Positions 6,927 to 15,256 are shown, counted from the first letter of the stretch. The stretch: 64,000 nucleotides of DNA from an uncultured Dokdonia sp. (GCF_947492535.1 NZ_CANLNH010000004.1:1-64000), one strand, 5' to 3'. The notes: a model not told the origin generated them from the sequence alone. Numbers and translations are program-made.

Positions 6927-7460
6927 TTATGTAGTTAGTGTCTTTATTTTCTTTTCGATCTCAGCAACTTTTTTACTCCAAAATACTAATGCTTCTGTTG
7001 CATTGTATTGGGGTTTGTTTTTAGTTCCCTTTTTTAATTCCTTAGGAATACGACCAAGAAAACCCCAATTTTCATGTTGATCTTTTGCTATTTGGCTTTG
7101 CGTCTCAGGATCTTCTTTTCGTCGTGCCCAAAAATACTGATGTTCTAAATAGGTCTTTTTGACGCTTTCAAAATGACCCTTTAATTGTTCTGTGTCATTA
7201 GGAATGTATCCTGGTCCTGAACATCCACACGAATGAAACGTGATACCTACACGATACAATGTTTTGATATGATTCCACGCTTTGATATCTTTTTTCTTAG
7301 GAGATTCAAAATCTAACCCCATATCTGCCATCACGTTACTACACTCTGGACAGGTAGCAGGTTTTTCTTGAATCCCTTTAGGATATCCGTCTAGAATATC
7401 GTGCAACAACCGTCTTTTGAATGTCTTTCGACATTCAAAGCAGGCATAGTGCGGTTTGTA
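6927..7460 (-). CDS. Conserved zinc-ribbon protein of unknown function
   Basis: About 177 residues from ATG at 7460 (MTSYKPHYACFECRKTFK); the frame is open a few codons further to 7484. The N-terminal part holds two Cys pairs (ACFEC and CPEC) that would form a zinc ribbon, and SCGCSGPGYIP follows in the middle. The C-terminal quarter is a charged helix. Similar uncharacterised proteins are widespread in Bacteroidota (from memory). Function unknown. Confidence 0.75.
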   Translation of the reverse strand, partial: YKPHYACFECRKTFKRRLLHDILDGYPKGIQEKPATCPECSNVMADMGLDFESPKKKDIKAWNHIKTLYRVGITFHSCGCSGPGYIPNDTEQLKGHFESVKKTYLEHQYFWARRKEDPETQSQIAKDQHENWGFLGRIPKELKKGTKNKPQYNATEALVFWSKKVAEIEKKIKTLTT

Positions 7461-7506
7461 GGATGTCATTGCATATCTGCACATTTCCTCTTTATTTTAA
7501 ATTAAA

Positions 7507-7529
7507 AACCCTCTCCGAAGAGAGGGTTT
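7507..7529 (-). terminator. Terminator of leuS
   Basis: AAACCCTCTC-CGAA-GAGAGGGTTT stem followed on the minus strand by TTTAAT, 12 bp beyond the leuS stop. Confidence 0.75.
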
Positions 7530-7540
7530 GTGTGTGGTTA

Positions 7541-10500
7541 TTATCCCACTATATTGACAATCTTCCCAGGCACGATAATCACCTTTTTCGGGGTGCGGTC
7601 TCCTAGATATTGTTTTGTTTTTTCATGAGCCATCACGACTTCCTCTATCTGATCTTTACTATAGTCTAATGGCAATTCTAATGTAAACTTCATTTTCCCA
7701 TTAAAAGAGATCGGATAGTTCTTAGAACTCTCCACCAAATGCTTCTCTTCAAAAATTGGAAAGGCTGCTTCAGAGATACTTTCCGTATGTCCGAGCTTAC
7801 TCCATAACTCCTCAGCAATATGCGGTGCATATGGCGCAATTAAAATCAAAAGTGGCTCTAAGATTGCTCTAGATGTACATTTTTGTGCCGCCAACTCATT
7901 CCCAGCAATCATAAATGTAGATACGGAGGTGTTAAAACTAAAGTTCTCAATATCTTCCTCTACTTTCTTGATGGTTTTATGAAGTGTCTTTAAGTTATCT
8001 TTTGTAGGCTCAGAATCTGTCACGTTAAATGCTTCTTCTGCCCCCGAATGATACAATCTCCATAGTTTCTTTAAGAAATTATGTACTCCCGAAATACCAG
8101 CGGTATTCCAAGGTTTTGCTTGCTCCAACGGACCTAAGAACATCTCATACATACGTAAGGTGTCTGCCCCATATTGATTACAGATGTCATCTGGGTTGAC
8201 AACATTATACCAACGTTTAGACATTTTTTCTACCTCGCGTCCAACAACAAATTTACCCTCATCTAAAATAAATTCTGCATCCTTAAATTGAGGTTGCCAA
8301 TTCTTTAAAGCTTCAACATCAATTTCATCAGAGGCGTTTACCATATTTACATCAATATGGATGCCTTCTGTTTTATGTTGATCTTTTAAACCAGCAGAAA
8401 CATAAGTGTTTGTACCACTTATTCTGTAAGCAATAGCGCTCGTTCCCAAAATCATCCCTTGATTGATCATTTTTTGGAAGGGCTCATCGAACTCTATATA
8501 TCCACGATCAAATAAGAATTTTACCCAGAAACGTGAGTATAATAAGTGACCTGTCCCGTGCTCGGAACCTCCAATGTATAAATCTACATTGCTCCAATAG
8601 TCAAGTGCTTCTTTAGGAACAGACCCATCCTCAGTAGTGTTATCCATATACTTTATGAAGTACCAACTACTTCCTGCCCATCCAGGCATGGTATTTAACT
8701 CCAAAGGGAATACCGTTTTCCTATCTACCAAGTCATTAGAAACCACTTCATTTTTAGTCGTATCCCATGCCCAAACATCGGCGCGACCTAATGGTGGCGC
8801 TCCATCTTCGGTAGGTAAGTATTTTTCAATTTCAGGAAGCTCAACAGGCAAATGCTCTAAGGCAATCATCTGTGGCATGCCGTCTACATAATACACTGGA
8901 AATGGCTCTCCCCAATAACGCTGACGGCTAAATACCGCATTACGTAAACGATAGTTGGTTTTACCCGTTCCTGCGCCTATTTTTTCTAGCTCGTAAATCG
9001 CTAGTTTTACGGCTTTCTTATATTTTAATCCGTTTAAGAAATCACTGTTTGCGATTACCGTTGCTGCTTTATCTGCAAAGGCTTCTTCCGAAATATCAAC
9101 GCCTTCAAATACATTAGGAATGGGGATATCAAATTTCTTAGCAAAATCATAATCACGCTGATCTCCACACGGTACAGCCATCACGGCACCAGTTCCATAA
9201 CCTGCTAATACATAATCTCCAATCCATACAGGAACGGGCTCTTTGGTAAACGGATGCTCTGCATACGCTCCAGTAAATACTCCAGAAATGGTTTTTACAT
9301 CGGCCATACGCTCACGCTCAGAACGTTTTGAAGTCGCTTCAATATACGCATCAACGGCTTCTTTCTGCTCTGGCGTTGTGATTTTTGACACCAATTCATG
9401 TTCTGGTGCCAATGTCATAAATGAAACCCCAAAAATAGTATCGGGACGTGTCGTAAACACACTAATCCCCCTAGCCCCCGAAGGGGGAATCTCACGATTG
9501 TCTAATGTCTGTTTTATTTTTGATAAAACAGATTCGAGGTTTCCTAGTACTTCTTCATTTCTAAAACGGATAACTTTATACCCTAATTCTTCTAAAACTT
9601 CTGTACGAGCTTGGTCTTCCTCTTTTTGGTGATCGTGGATATCTCCATCTACTTCGATGACTAATTTTTTAGAAAGGCATACAAAATCAACAATAAAATT
9701 ATCGATAAGATGCTGTCTTCTAAATTTATATTCTAAGTTTTTTCCTTTTAAAGATTCCCATAAAGCAGCTTCAGCTGGCGTAGGGTTTTCACGCATTTCT
9801 TTTGCTCTTTCAATCAAAATATGTGAATTATTCCCACCCGTCATATAGCCAGGCGTAGTCCCCCTTTGGGGGATTAGGGGGAACGTGACCATCGCGCCCA
9901 CTGATTTTCCAATCCAGTTACGTTGGGTTTCTTTGATAGATTCGCTCCAATCAATAGTCTCTAGTCCCTGTAATAAACGCTCTGCATAGGCAGAAATACG
10001 CATCGACCATTGGGTCATTTTTTTACGTACTACGGGATGACTCCCACGTTCTGAAACGCCGTTTACAATCTCATCATTTGCTAGTACAGTTCCTAACGCC
10101 GGACACCAATTTACTTCGGTTTCGGCTAGGTAGGTTAATCTGTATTTTAAAAGAATCGCCTGTTGTTCTTTGTCAGAATAGGCATTCCATTCATCAGCTG
10201 TAAAGATGGTGATATCATCATCGCATACGGCATTTACGGTTGCATTCCCCGCTTTCGCGAAAGCGGACACCAACGTATCAATGCCTTCTGCTTTATTATT
10301 ATCATTATTATACCAAGCGTTATATAACTCGGTAAAAATCCATTGTGTCCATTTGTAATACGCAGGATCTGAAGTGCGCACCTCACGACTCCAATCAAAA
10401 GAGAATCCTATTTTATCCAACTGATTGCGGTATCCAGCAATGACATTGCCTTGATTATCGACACCCCCTTCTATGTTTACTTTGGTTGTCGTTGCAGGGT

Positions 10501-10783
10501 GTTGTCCCGTCTGAATCGCATATTGCTCAGCTGGCAATCCAAACGAATCGTAGCCTTGCGGGTGTAATACGTTAAACCCTTTCAAACGCTTGTATCTCGC
10601 GTAGACATCACTGGCAATATATCCTAATGGATGACCTACATGCAGTCCTGCTCCCGAAGGATATGGGAACATGTCGAGTACATAATATTTAGGCTTATCG
10701 CTCGTATTACTGGCGTGAAATGTGCCGTTGTCTGCCCAATATTTTTGCCATTTGGCTTCTATTTCGTTGAAATGGTATTTCAT
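7541..10783 (-). CDS. leuS: Leucine--tRNA ligase with an in-frame DUF559 insertion
   Basis: 1080 residues, about 140 longer than I expect for flavobacterial LeuRS (about 940). Class I motifs are intact: FPYPSGAGLHVGHPLGY (HIGH-type) near residue 40 and EKMSKRW (KMSKS-type) in the C-terminal half. The editing-domain motif FTTRPDTIFG is present. Between GAMVTF (residue 300) and ISVFTTRPDT (residue 440) lies a complete DUF559 nuclease domain bounded by inverted repeats. Reading frame is kept through the whole insert and no second leuS is in the window, so the product is probably functional; the insert would protrude from a hairpin loop at the edge of the CP1 editing domain (inference). The palindrome at 10250-10266 is read as SAFAKAG. 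Monocistronic, with terminator at 7507-7529. Confidence 0.95.
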   Translation of the reverse strand: MKYHFNEIEAKWQKYWADNGTFHASNTSDKPKYYVLDMFPYPSGAGLHVGHPLGYIASDVYARYKRLKGFNVLHPQGYDSFGLPAEQYAIQTGQHPATTTKVNIEGGVDNQGNVIAGYRNQLDKIGFSFDWSREVRTSDPAYYKWTQWIFTELYNAWYNNDNNKAEGIDTLVSAFAKAGNATVNAVCDDDITIFTADEWNAYSDKEQQAILLKYRLTYLAETEVNWCPALGTVLANDEIVNGVSERGSHPVVRKKMTQWSMRISAYAERLLQGLETIDWSESIKETQRNWIGKSVGAMVTFPLIPQRGTTPGYMTGGNNSHILIERAKEMRENPTPAEAALWESLKGKNLEYKFRRQHLIDNFIVDFVCLSKKLVIEVDGDIHDHQKEEDQARTEVLEELGYKVIRFRNEEVLGNLESVLSKIKQTLDNREIPPSGARGISVFTTRPDTIFGVSFMTLAPEHELVSKITTPEQKEAVDAYIEATSKRSERERMADVKTISGVFTGAYAEHPFTKEPVPVWIGDYVLAGYGTGAVMAVPCGDQRDYDFAKKFDIPIPNVFEGVDISEEAFADKAATVIANSDFLNGLKYKKAVKLAIYELEKIGAGTGKTNYRLRNAVFSRQRYWGEPFPVYYVDGMPQMIALEHLPVELPEIEKYLPTEDGAPPLGRADVWAWDTTKNEVVSNDLVDRKTVFPLELNTMPGWAGSSWYFIKYMDNTTEDGSVPKEALDYWSNVDLYIGGSEHGTGHLLYSRFWVKFLFDRGYIEFDEPFQKMINQGMILGTSAIAYRISGTNTYVSAGLKDQHKTEGIHIDVNMVNASDEIDVEALKNWQPQFKDAEFILDEGKFVVGREVEKMSKRWYNVVNPDDICNQYGADTLRMYEMFLGPLEQAKPWNTAGISGVHNFLKKLWRLYHSGAEEAFNVTDSEPTKDNLKTLHKTIKKVEEDIENFSFNTSVSTFMIAGNELAAQKCTSRAILEPLLILIAPYAPHIAEELWSKLGHTESISEAAFPIFEEKHLVESSKNYPISFNGKMKFTLELPLDYSKDQIEEVVMAHEKTKQYLGDRTPKKVIIVPGKIVNIVG
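9467..9487. repeat. Inverted terminal repeat of the leuS insert (3' side of the gene)
   Basis: CCCCCTAG followed by the hairpin CCCCCGAAGGGGG. It is the inverted partner of 9860-9881 and a relative of 12023-12043. Confidence 0.8.
9860..9881. repeat. Inverted terminal repeat of the leuS insert (5' side of the gene)
   Basis: CCCCCTTTGGGGG followed by ATTAGGGGG on the plus strand. It differs from the panE-tail copy at 12023-12043 by a single base (ATTAG against TTAG). Confidence 0.8.
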
Positions 10784-11062
10784 CTACTTAAAATTTTTAA
10801 TTTCATTAAAAATGAAACAAATAAAAAATTTCTGCTTAGATCAACCGCTACGCTTTCGCATAAAAAATTTAATTGTTTTAGTTGATAAGCAAAAAATTAA
10901 TTTTGTTTATGCTCATTTCATAATGCGTTATTTTTTTCGCTGTAGCGAAAATGACTCAGGACTAAAAGGAATCAAGAATCACGACTTTTATATATAATTT
11001 ACAGCGCTACGCTGTTTTAAGCCGGCAAATTTACGATTTTATATCAAGTTGTAAGGGTTGCC
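10784..11062 (-). other. Hairpin-rich leader region of leuS
   Basis: Non-coding. It contains TTTCATT-AAA-AATGAAA (10801-10817), an imperfect 18-bp inverted repeat (AATTTCTGCTTAGATCAAC near 10828 with GTTGATAAGC near 10881), and TTTTCGC / GCGAAAA (10935-10952). A TAAATTTG element at 11026-11033 on the minus strand could be the -7 box, which would give a leader of about 235 nt. No T-box or other known riboswitch is recognised. Confidence 0.35.
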
Positions 11063-11578
11063 TCAGGCATTAAAATTGATATCAATTTTATAATCTAATG
11101 GTTTGTCATTTTTTATTTTTTCAAACCATTTGTTTTTTTGAAGATCAAGTAGATTTTCATTCTTGCTTTGACCGAATGCCTTATCTTCTTCAGAAAACTC
11201 TTCGGGTTTGTAAAACATATAAAGTCTAAGTTCGACTACTTCATGTTCAAAATGCCAATAGAAATGACGCTCAAACGCCAATCGGAGGTATATACTCATA
11301 TTTTGACCTTTTATACTATGATATGTATTTCCAATATGCGTAAATACATCACCATCAGGATAATAAAATTCTGAATCTGTAGAAAAATGAGGGTATTCTG
11401 TTTTAAAAGAAAGTAATTCATCTAATGAAACCTCTTGATAATGCTTATAAAAAGCTTTTAACGCTTTTATAGCACTAATGTTTTCTGTATTTCCATTTTC
11501 AAAAAGATGGTTGTTTATTGATTGAATCAACTCTTCTTCTACTTTATCATATCTGTCATAATGATTTTTGTTTCCCAT
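11063..11578 (-). CDS. Hypothetical protein, 171 residues
   Basis: Soluble, acidic, rich in Phe, Tyr and Glu, without signal peptide or membrane segment. It begins MGNKNHYDRYDKVEEELIQ. No family is recognised. It stands alone; two tandem operator-like dyads lie 98-130 bp upstream of its start (11676-11708), so it may be regulated. Lower GC than its neighbours suggests accessory origin (inference). Confidence 0.6.
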   Translation of the reverse strand: MGNKNHYDRYDKVEEELIQSINNHLFENGNTENISAIKALKAFYKHYQEVSLDELLSFKTEYPHFSTDSEFYYPDGDVFTHIGNTYHSIKGQNMSIYLRLAFERHFYWHFEHEVVELRLYMFYKPEEFSEEDKAFGQSKNENLLDLQKNKWFEKIKNDKPLDYKIDINFNA

Positions 11579-11671
11579 GATTTTGATGTGATGAATGTTT
11601 ATAGGTAATTTTAAAATTCAATTTTTTAGTCACTAAATTTACAATGATTATAGTAATTAAAGGATTTCTTA

Positions 11672-11712
11672 AAAATAGAGTAACACTCTAAATTAGAGTA
11701 GTACTCTATTTT
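11672..11712. promoter_or_regulatory. Two tandem TAGAGT-N3-ACTCTA dyads (possible operator)
   Basis: Two 15-bp dyads, TAGAGTAACACTCTA (11676-11690) and TAGAGTAGTACTCTA (11694-11708), are separated by 3 bp. Together with flanking AAAA/TTTT they make one 41-bp near-perfect palindrome. Spacing of 18 bp centre to centre suits a cooperative repressor or a cruciform. The nearest gene downstream on the minus strand is 11063-11578. Confidence 0.45.
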
Positions 11713-11725
11713 GTGAATATAATAT

Positions 11726-11775
11726 GTGACTGAGTGATTCTGAGGCACGAGGAATTGTATCGAAGTTACCGGCTT
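11726..11775. repeat. GTGACTGAGTGATT repeat, copy B
   Basis: GTGACTGAGTGATT...GTATCGAAGTTACC. It is nearly identical to copy C, with about three mismatches over 50 bp. Confidence 0.7.
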
Positions 11776-11886
11776 AGAGTGATGGCTCCTTTCCGTCTAT
11801 ATTTCGTACCTCAATATAGCCACCTTCCCTCACTGAGGGAAGGAGCTTTTGTTTGCCAATTTTTTGTAGCATTATTTTATGTCTAG

Positions 11887-11937
11887 GTGACTGAGTGATT
11901 CTGAGGAACGAGGAATTGTATCGAAATTACCGACTTA
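11887..11937. repeat. GTGACTGAGTGATT repeat, copy C
   Basis: Direct repeat of copy B, 161 bp away. Copy A at 2953 shares both ends but has a hairpin as core. Confidence 0.7.
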
Positions 11938-12006
11938 GTAATATAGAATGACAGCTCCCTTCTCTTAGCGAAAGAAGGAATTGGCTATTCGTTATATCGT
12001 AATAGA

Positions 12007-12963
12007 TTAAACTGCAATAGTTCCCCCTTTGGGGGTTAGGGGGCTTCGTGCTATGTTCTCCTGAGGTAATAATAATTGATAAATCATCTCATTTACAGGT
12101 GTAGGGATTCCTACTCTTTTCCCTTCTTTTACGATAAAACCATTAAAGTTTTCGAGTTCGCTAGGTTTGCCTTCCATGAGATCGCGTTGTGTAGAGGCTG
12201 TGGTTTCAGGGGCTTGTCGTGCAATGGCGGCAAAGGCTTTGTCTATTGTGTTTTCTGGTAATGCAATGCCTTTGGCATGTGCTACCGCATAGACTTCTTG
12301 TGCTGTTTTGAGCATCAAATCTTTGATGTATGGAGTGTCTCGTATGATTCCGATAGGTACTCTAGTTAATCCACCGATGGCACTTACGGTAGTGATGAAT
12401 AAGAACTTTTGCCAAATAGCAACTTGAATATTTTCTGGAATTTTTGCGTTAAGACCTGCTTCTTTAAACACGGCTAAAATAGCTTCGATTCTTGGACTGC
12501 GGGTATTGTCTTGTTCACCAAAAAGAAAGGAAGGTGGAATATCAGGATTTGAAATCACCCCAGGGCTTTTAATAAAACTAATCATGCGACAGAGTCCTGA
12601 GAGTACTTGGTTTTTTGGAAGGGCTTTATTTAACTTTTCTGTATTGTCTGCTCCGTTTTGTAAAGGCAGAAATAATGTGTTATCATTTGTATATTGCAAT
12701 ATATCTTTTGATGCTTGTTCTAATTGCCATGATTTTATAGCAAAAATGACAAGATCAGGCGTGTCTATTTTAGAAAGATCATCTGTGGCTAGGTGCGGAT
12801 GCGCTGTAAAATTACCTGTGATGCTTTGTACTTGCAATCCATGCTCTTGAATGGCCTTAAGATGTGCATCTCTTGCGATAAGTGTAATTTGATGTTGGGT
12901 TAAGGCTAGTTTTCCGCCTATAAAACCACCAACACCTCCAGTACCGTAGATTAGAATTTTCAT
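12007..12963 (-). CDS. panE: 2-dehydropantoate 2-reductase with repeat-encoded tail
   Basis: 318 residues. The N-terminal Rossmann motif is ILIYGTGGVGGFIGG. The catalytic C-terminal domain includes IWQKFLFITTVSAIGGLTR (with the usual Lys) and the ELENFNGFIVKEGKRVGIPTP block containing the substrate-binding Glu/Asn region. It reduces ketopantoate to pantoate with NADPH in coenzyme A synthesis; some ApbA-family members act on other 2-oxoacids. The last residues, ARSPLTPKGGTIAV, are encoded by the G/C repeat at 12023-12043 and look like an accidental extension beyond the normal end. It stands alone on the minus strand. Confidence 0.9.
   Translation of the reverse strand: MKILIYGTGGVGGFIGGKLALTQHQITLIARDAHLKAIQEHGLQVQSITGNFTAHPHLATDDLSKIDTPDLVIFAIKSWQLEQASKDILQYTNDNTLFLPLQNGADNTEKLNKALPKNQVLSGLCRMISFIKSPGVISNPDIPPSFLFGEQDNTRSPRIEAILAVFKEAGLNAKIPENIQVAIWQKFLFITTVSAIGGLTRVPIGIIRDTPYIKDLMLKTAQEVYAVAHAKGIALPENTIDKAFAAIARQAPETTASTQRDLMEGKPSELENFNGFIVKEGKRVGIPTPVNEMIYQLLLPQENIARSPLTPKGGTIAV
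12023..12043. repeat. Solo copy of the DUF559-element end inside panE
   Basis: CCCCCTTTGGGGG then TTAGGGGG. It is almost identical to the repeat at 9860-9881 but without a nuclease gene. It is translated as SPLTPKGG at the PanE C-terminus. Confidence 0.75.
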
Positions 12964-13093
12964 ATATTAAAGATAGGGGTTTTTCGCTTCCGCGAAAAAG
13001 AATCACGATGGAAGGGAATCAAGAGTCAAGACTTAATTTAGAAAAGAGATAGTGCATAACGTCTTTCTTTTGCTGTCTTCTCTATGCTCTTTA

Positions 13094-13158
13094 TATGCTT
13101 TACCGCTTCGCTCTCCCTGTGGTCGTGAATCTCGTAAACTCGATTTCGCGAAAGCTTT
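13094..13158. repeat. Long palindrome-armed element, copy 1
   Basis: Starts TATGCTTTACCGCTTCGCTC, has CTCCCTGTGGTCGTGAATCT in the core and ends with CTCGATTTCGCGAAAGC. The two outer parts correspond to the arms of the short palindrome TACGCTTTCGCGAAAGCGTA. Related copies are at 15192 and 50272. Confidence 0.7.
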
Positions 13159-14077
13159 AAAACACAGGATGTAATAATTTACCAGAATATAATGCCCATA
13201 ACATAGATGCAAGTGCAGATAGGTTCATGGCAATACCGAAGAGTTTCATTTGCGCTACGGAATAGGGTTTTTCTTTAAAGAAAATAAAGACATCTAGAAG
13301 TAACCATATAGAGAAAATTCCTAGAAAACCTGCTAATACATAATCTTGAAACCATATAGTGAGAATGTAGGTTTCTAATAAGAGTAAAACTAGCATGAGA
13401 TACTTGGTATTTTTACGTCCTATGAGCGTAGCGGTTGTCTTTTTGCCAGCTAATCTGTCGGGTTCTATATCCATGATTTCTCCTGTAATATGGGCTTGAA
13501 AAGCAAATAAAGTGAGATACATTATCGTTTGCCACGGGATCATAGTCAGATCATTCAGTAAGACGCTAAAAAAAGCAGTAAAGACATAGCCTATCTGAAT
13601 ACAGATTTCAAATGGAGGGCGTTCTTTGATTCGGAACGGCTTAAAATTGTAGATGATATTAATAACTATCATAAATGCTAATAAGAGTAGCATATAGATG
13701 CCTGAGAGAAAGGTGAAATAGATAATGAATGGGAGGAGTACAATCGCTATTTTTTTTGGGACTGTAGCTAAATGTTGCTGAGAAGCTTTAGCACCAAAAA
13801 GGAAGTTTCCTTTACGATCATTCAGCTTGTCTGAAGCGATATCATTATAGTCATTAAGTCCGTAGACTAAATAATTAAGCGGAAAGGTCACAAAGAAAAG
13901 TCCTATCCAGAAAATAGGTTGTTGCCAAAACTCGGAATCCAGACTAAAAGGAACTAGGTAAATCCATACAGTAGGAAACCATAATCCAGGTCTAGAAATT
14001 TTTATGTCTTTGAGAAAATTTATGTCGTTACCATTTTGTGAGACAAAAGATACACATAAAAGTAGTGTAGATTTCAA
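13157..14077 (-). CDS. UbiA-family prenyltransferase
   Basis: 306 residues with about eight or nine membrane helices. The first prenyl-diphosphate motif is NDYNDIASDKLND (residues 75-87) and the second is DIEPDRLAGKKT (near residue 205). These mark UbiA-type intramembrane transferases that attach an isoprenoid chain to an aromatic, glycerol or carotenoid acceptor. FGAKASQ after the first motif recalls lycopene elongase-like members, but the acceptor cannot be told from sequence. The true start may be internal, just before FLKDIKISRPGLWFP, where homologues usually begin. It diverges from ftsX (95 bp apart). Confidence 0.8.
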   Translation of the reverse strand: MKSTLLLCVSFVSQNGNDINFLKDIKISRPGLWFPTVWIYLVPFSLDSEFWQQPIFWIGLFFVTFPLNYLVYGLNDYNDIASDKLNDRKGNFLFGAKASQQHLATVPKKIAIVLLPFIIYFTFLSGIYMLLLLAFMIVINIIYNFKPFRIKERPPFEICIQIGYVFTAFFSVLLNDLTMIPWQTIMYLTLFAFQAHITGEIMDIEPDRLAGKKTTATLIGRKNTKYLMLVLLLLETYILTIWFQDYVLAGFLGIFSIWLLLDVFIFFKEKPYSVAQMKLFGIAMNLSALASMLWALYSGKLLHPVF

Positions 14078-14171
14078 ACCCGTTTATAACAATATGGAAA
14101 CTTTAGACGTTGTTTTATAGAAGTATGTAAAAATCATTGTTATTTTTACAACAACAATCTTAATTGTATTT

Positions 14172-15050
14172 ATGGCATCCTCATTTGAACGGTATCAAAA
14201 ACGCCGATTGGTCTTCTCATATTTCTCTGTGATCATAAGTATTACATTGGTATTATTCCTATTAGGAGGACTAGGAATTATTGTGATAAATACTAAAAAA
14301 GTAGCAGATCACGTCAAAGAGAAAGTAGTATTGTCTGTTTATCTGAAAGATACTGCGAAAGATGTAGAGATTAAACAGCTTCAAAAATCACTTGCGATGG
14401 CAGCATACACCAAGTCTTCCGTTTTCGTGTCAAAAGATGCCGCTGCCGAAGCACATAGTGAAGAGATTGGAGAAAATTTTATGGACTTCTTGGGGTATAA
14501 TCCGCTTCAAAATAGTATTGATATATATCTAAAAGCAGATTATGTATCTCCTGTAAAAACCAAAGAGATTTCTGATGAAATTGCTTCCAGAGATTTTGTA
14601 GATGAAGTTACTTATGACCAGCCACTTATTACGTTACTTACGGATAATATAAAACGAATCACGCTATGGGTTTTGATCATTAGTGCTGTATTTACATTTA
14701 TAGCCGTTTTATTAATTAATAGTTCGATACGTTTATCTGTATACGCCAAACGATTTACGATAAAAACCATGCAAATGGTAGGAGCGACCAAACGTTTTAT
14801 ACGTCGTCCTTTTGTATGGAGAAGTGTACGTTTAGGAATGTTAGGAGCTTTATTAGCACTTATAGGTATGGCAGCCATATTATACTATCTCAATGAGCAG
14901 TTTCCTGATTTGGCATTATTAGATGATAAATTGTTAATAGGCGCTCTTTTCTTAGGAGTGTTTTTACTAGGTGTTTTCATCACATGGATCAGTACGTATT
15001 TTGCAACACAACGTTTCTTGAACCTACGTACGGATGAGTTGTATTATTAG
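14172..15050 (+). CDS. ftsX: Cell division protein FtsX
   Basis: 292 residues. A basic cytoplasmic N-terminus, a first membrane helix (about 17-39), a periplasmic domain (about 45-155) and three further helices (about 165-187, 218-240, 252-276) form the FtsX layout. With the ATPase FtsE it makes the complex that activates septal cell wall hydrolases. No ftsE is adjacent, which is usual when ftsX sits with uppP and truB in Flavobacteriia. Signature pieces are KEKVVLSVYLKD and YAKRFTIKTMQMVGATKRFIRRPF. Confidence 0.93.
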   Translation: MASSFERYQKRRLVFSYFSVIISITLVLFLLGGLGIIVINTKKVADHVKEKVVLSVYLKDTAKDVEIKQLQKSLAMAAYTKSSVFVSKDAAAEAHSEEIGENFMDFLGYNPLQNSIDIYLKADYVSPVKTKEISDEIASRDFVDEVTYDQPLITLLTDNIKRITLWVLIISAVFTFIAVLLINSSIRLSVYAKRFTIKTMQMVGATKRFIRRPFVWRSVRLGMLGALLALIGMAAILYYLNEQFPDLALLDDKLLIGALFLGVFLLGVFITWISTYFATQRFLNLRTDELYY

Positions 15051-15191
15051 TGAAACCCACTATTGAGAAGTCTGCAAGACGCACTCAAGATTGTACCTTG
15101 AACTTTCCTTTATCGGGAGGTAGGTTGATTCAGCGAAATAGCGAGATCTTATTTTGATTTTTGATGAAGTTGTATCTAGATATTTATTTCT

Positions 15192-15256
15192 TACGCTTTA
15201 ACGCTACGCTCTCCCTACGGTCGTGAATCTCGTGAACTCGATTTCGCGAAAGCGTA
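15192..15256. repeat. Long palindrome-armed element, copy 2
   Basis: 65 bp: TACGCTTTAACGCTACGCTC, CTCCCTACGGTCGTGAATCT, then CTCGATTTCGCGAAAGCGTA. Ends TACGCTTT and AAAGCGTA are inverted. It lies in the 15051-15328 gap, which has no gene. Confidence 0.75.

Larger units (their letters stand above)
9467..9881 (-). mobile_element. DUF559 nuclease element inserted in frame in leuS
   Basis: A 415-bp unit bounded by inverted G/C hairpin repeats. In the coding direction the left end reads CCCCCTAAT then CCCCCAAAGGGGG (9860-9881), and the right end reads CCCCCTTCGGGGG then CTAGGGGG (9467-9487); they are near-perfect inverted copies. It encodes PLIPQRG at one end and PPSGARG at the other, around a full DUF559 domain with its own in-frame ATG (codon 314, MTGGNNSHIL). 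Conserved residues: ENPTPAEAALW, KFRRQHLI, FIVDFVC, LVIEVDGDIH, IRFRNEEV. It is homologous to the free gene at 6028-6387. No target duplication is evident. It lacks intein splicing motifs, so the product should stay in LeuRS. Confidence 0.85.
11579..12006. other. Repeat-rich intergenic gap
   Basis: No gene is seen. The gap holds a 41-bp palindrome (11672-11712), two copies of the GTGACTGAGTGATT repeat (11726, 11887), and a REP-like hairpin CCTTCCCTCACTGAGGGAAGG split around 11833 (11823-11843). Confidence 0.6.

Noticed and set aside
9243-9848. Open frames antisense to the leuS insert
   Set aside because: They are opposite-strand shadows of LeuRS and the DUF559 domain, with no recognisable protein features.
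9467-9881. leuS insert as an intein
   Set aside because: No N-terminal Cys/Ser splicing block, no C-terminal His-Asn, and no LAGLIDADG; the ends are inverted DNA repeats instead.
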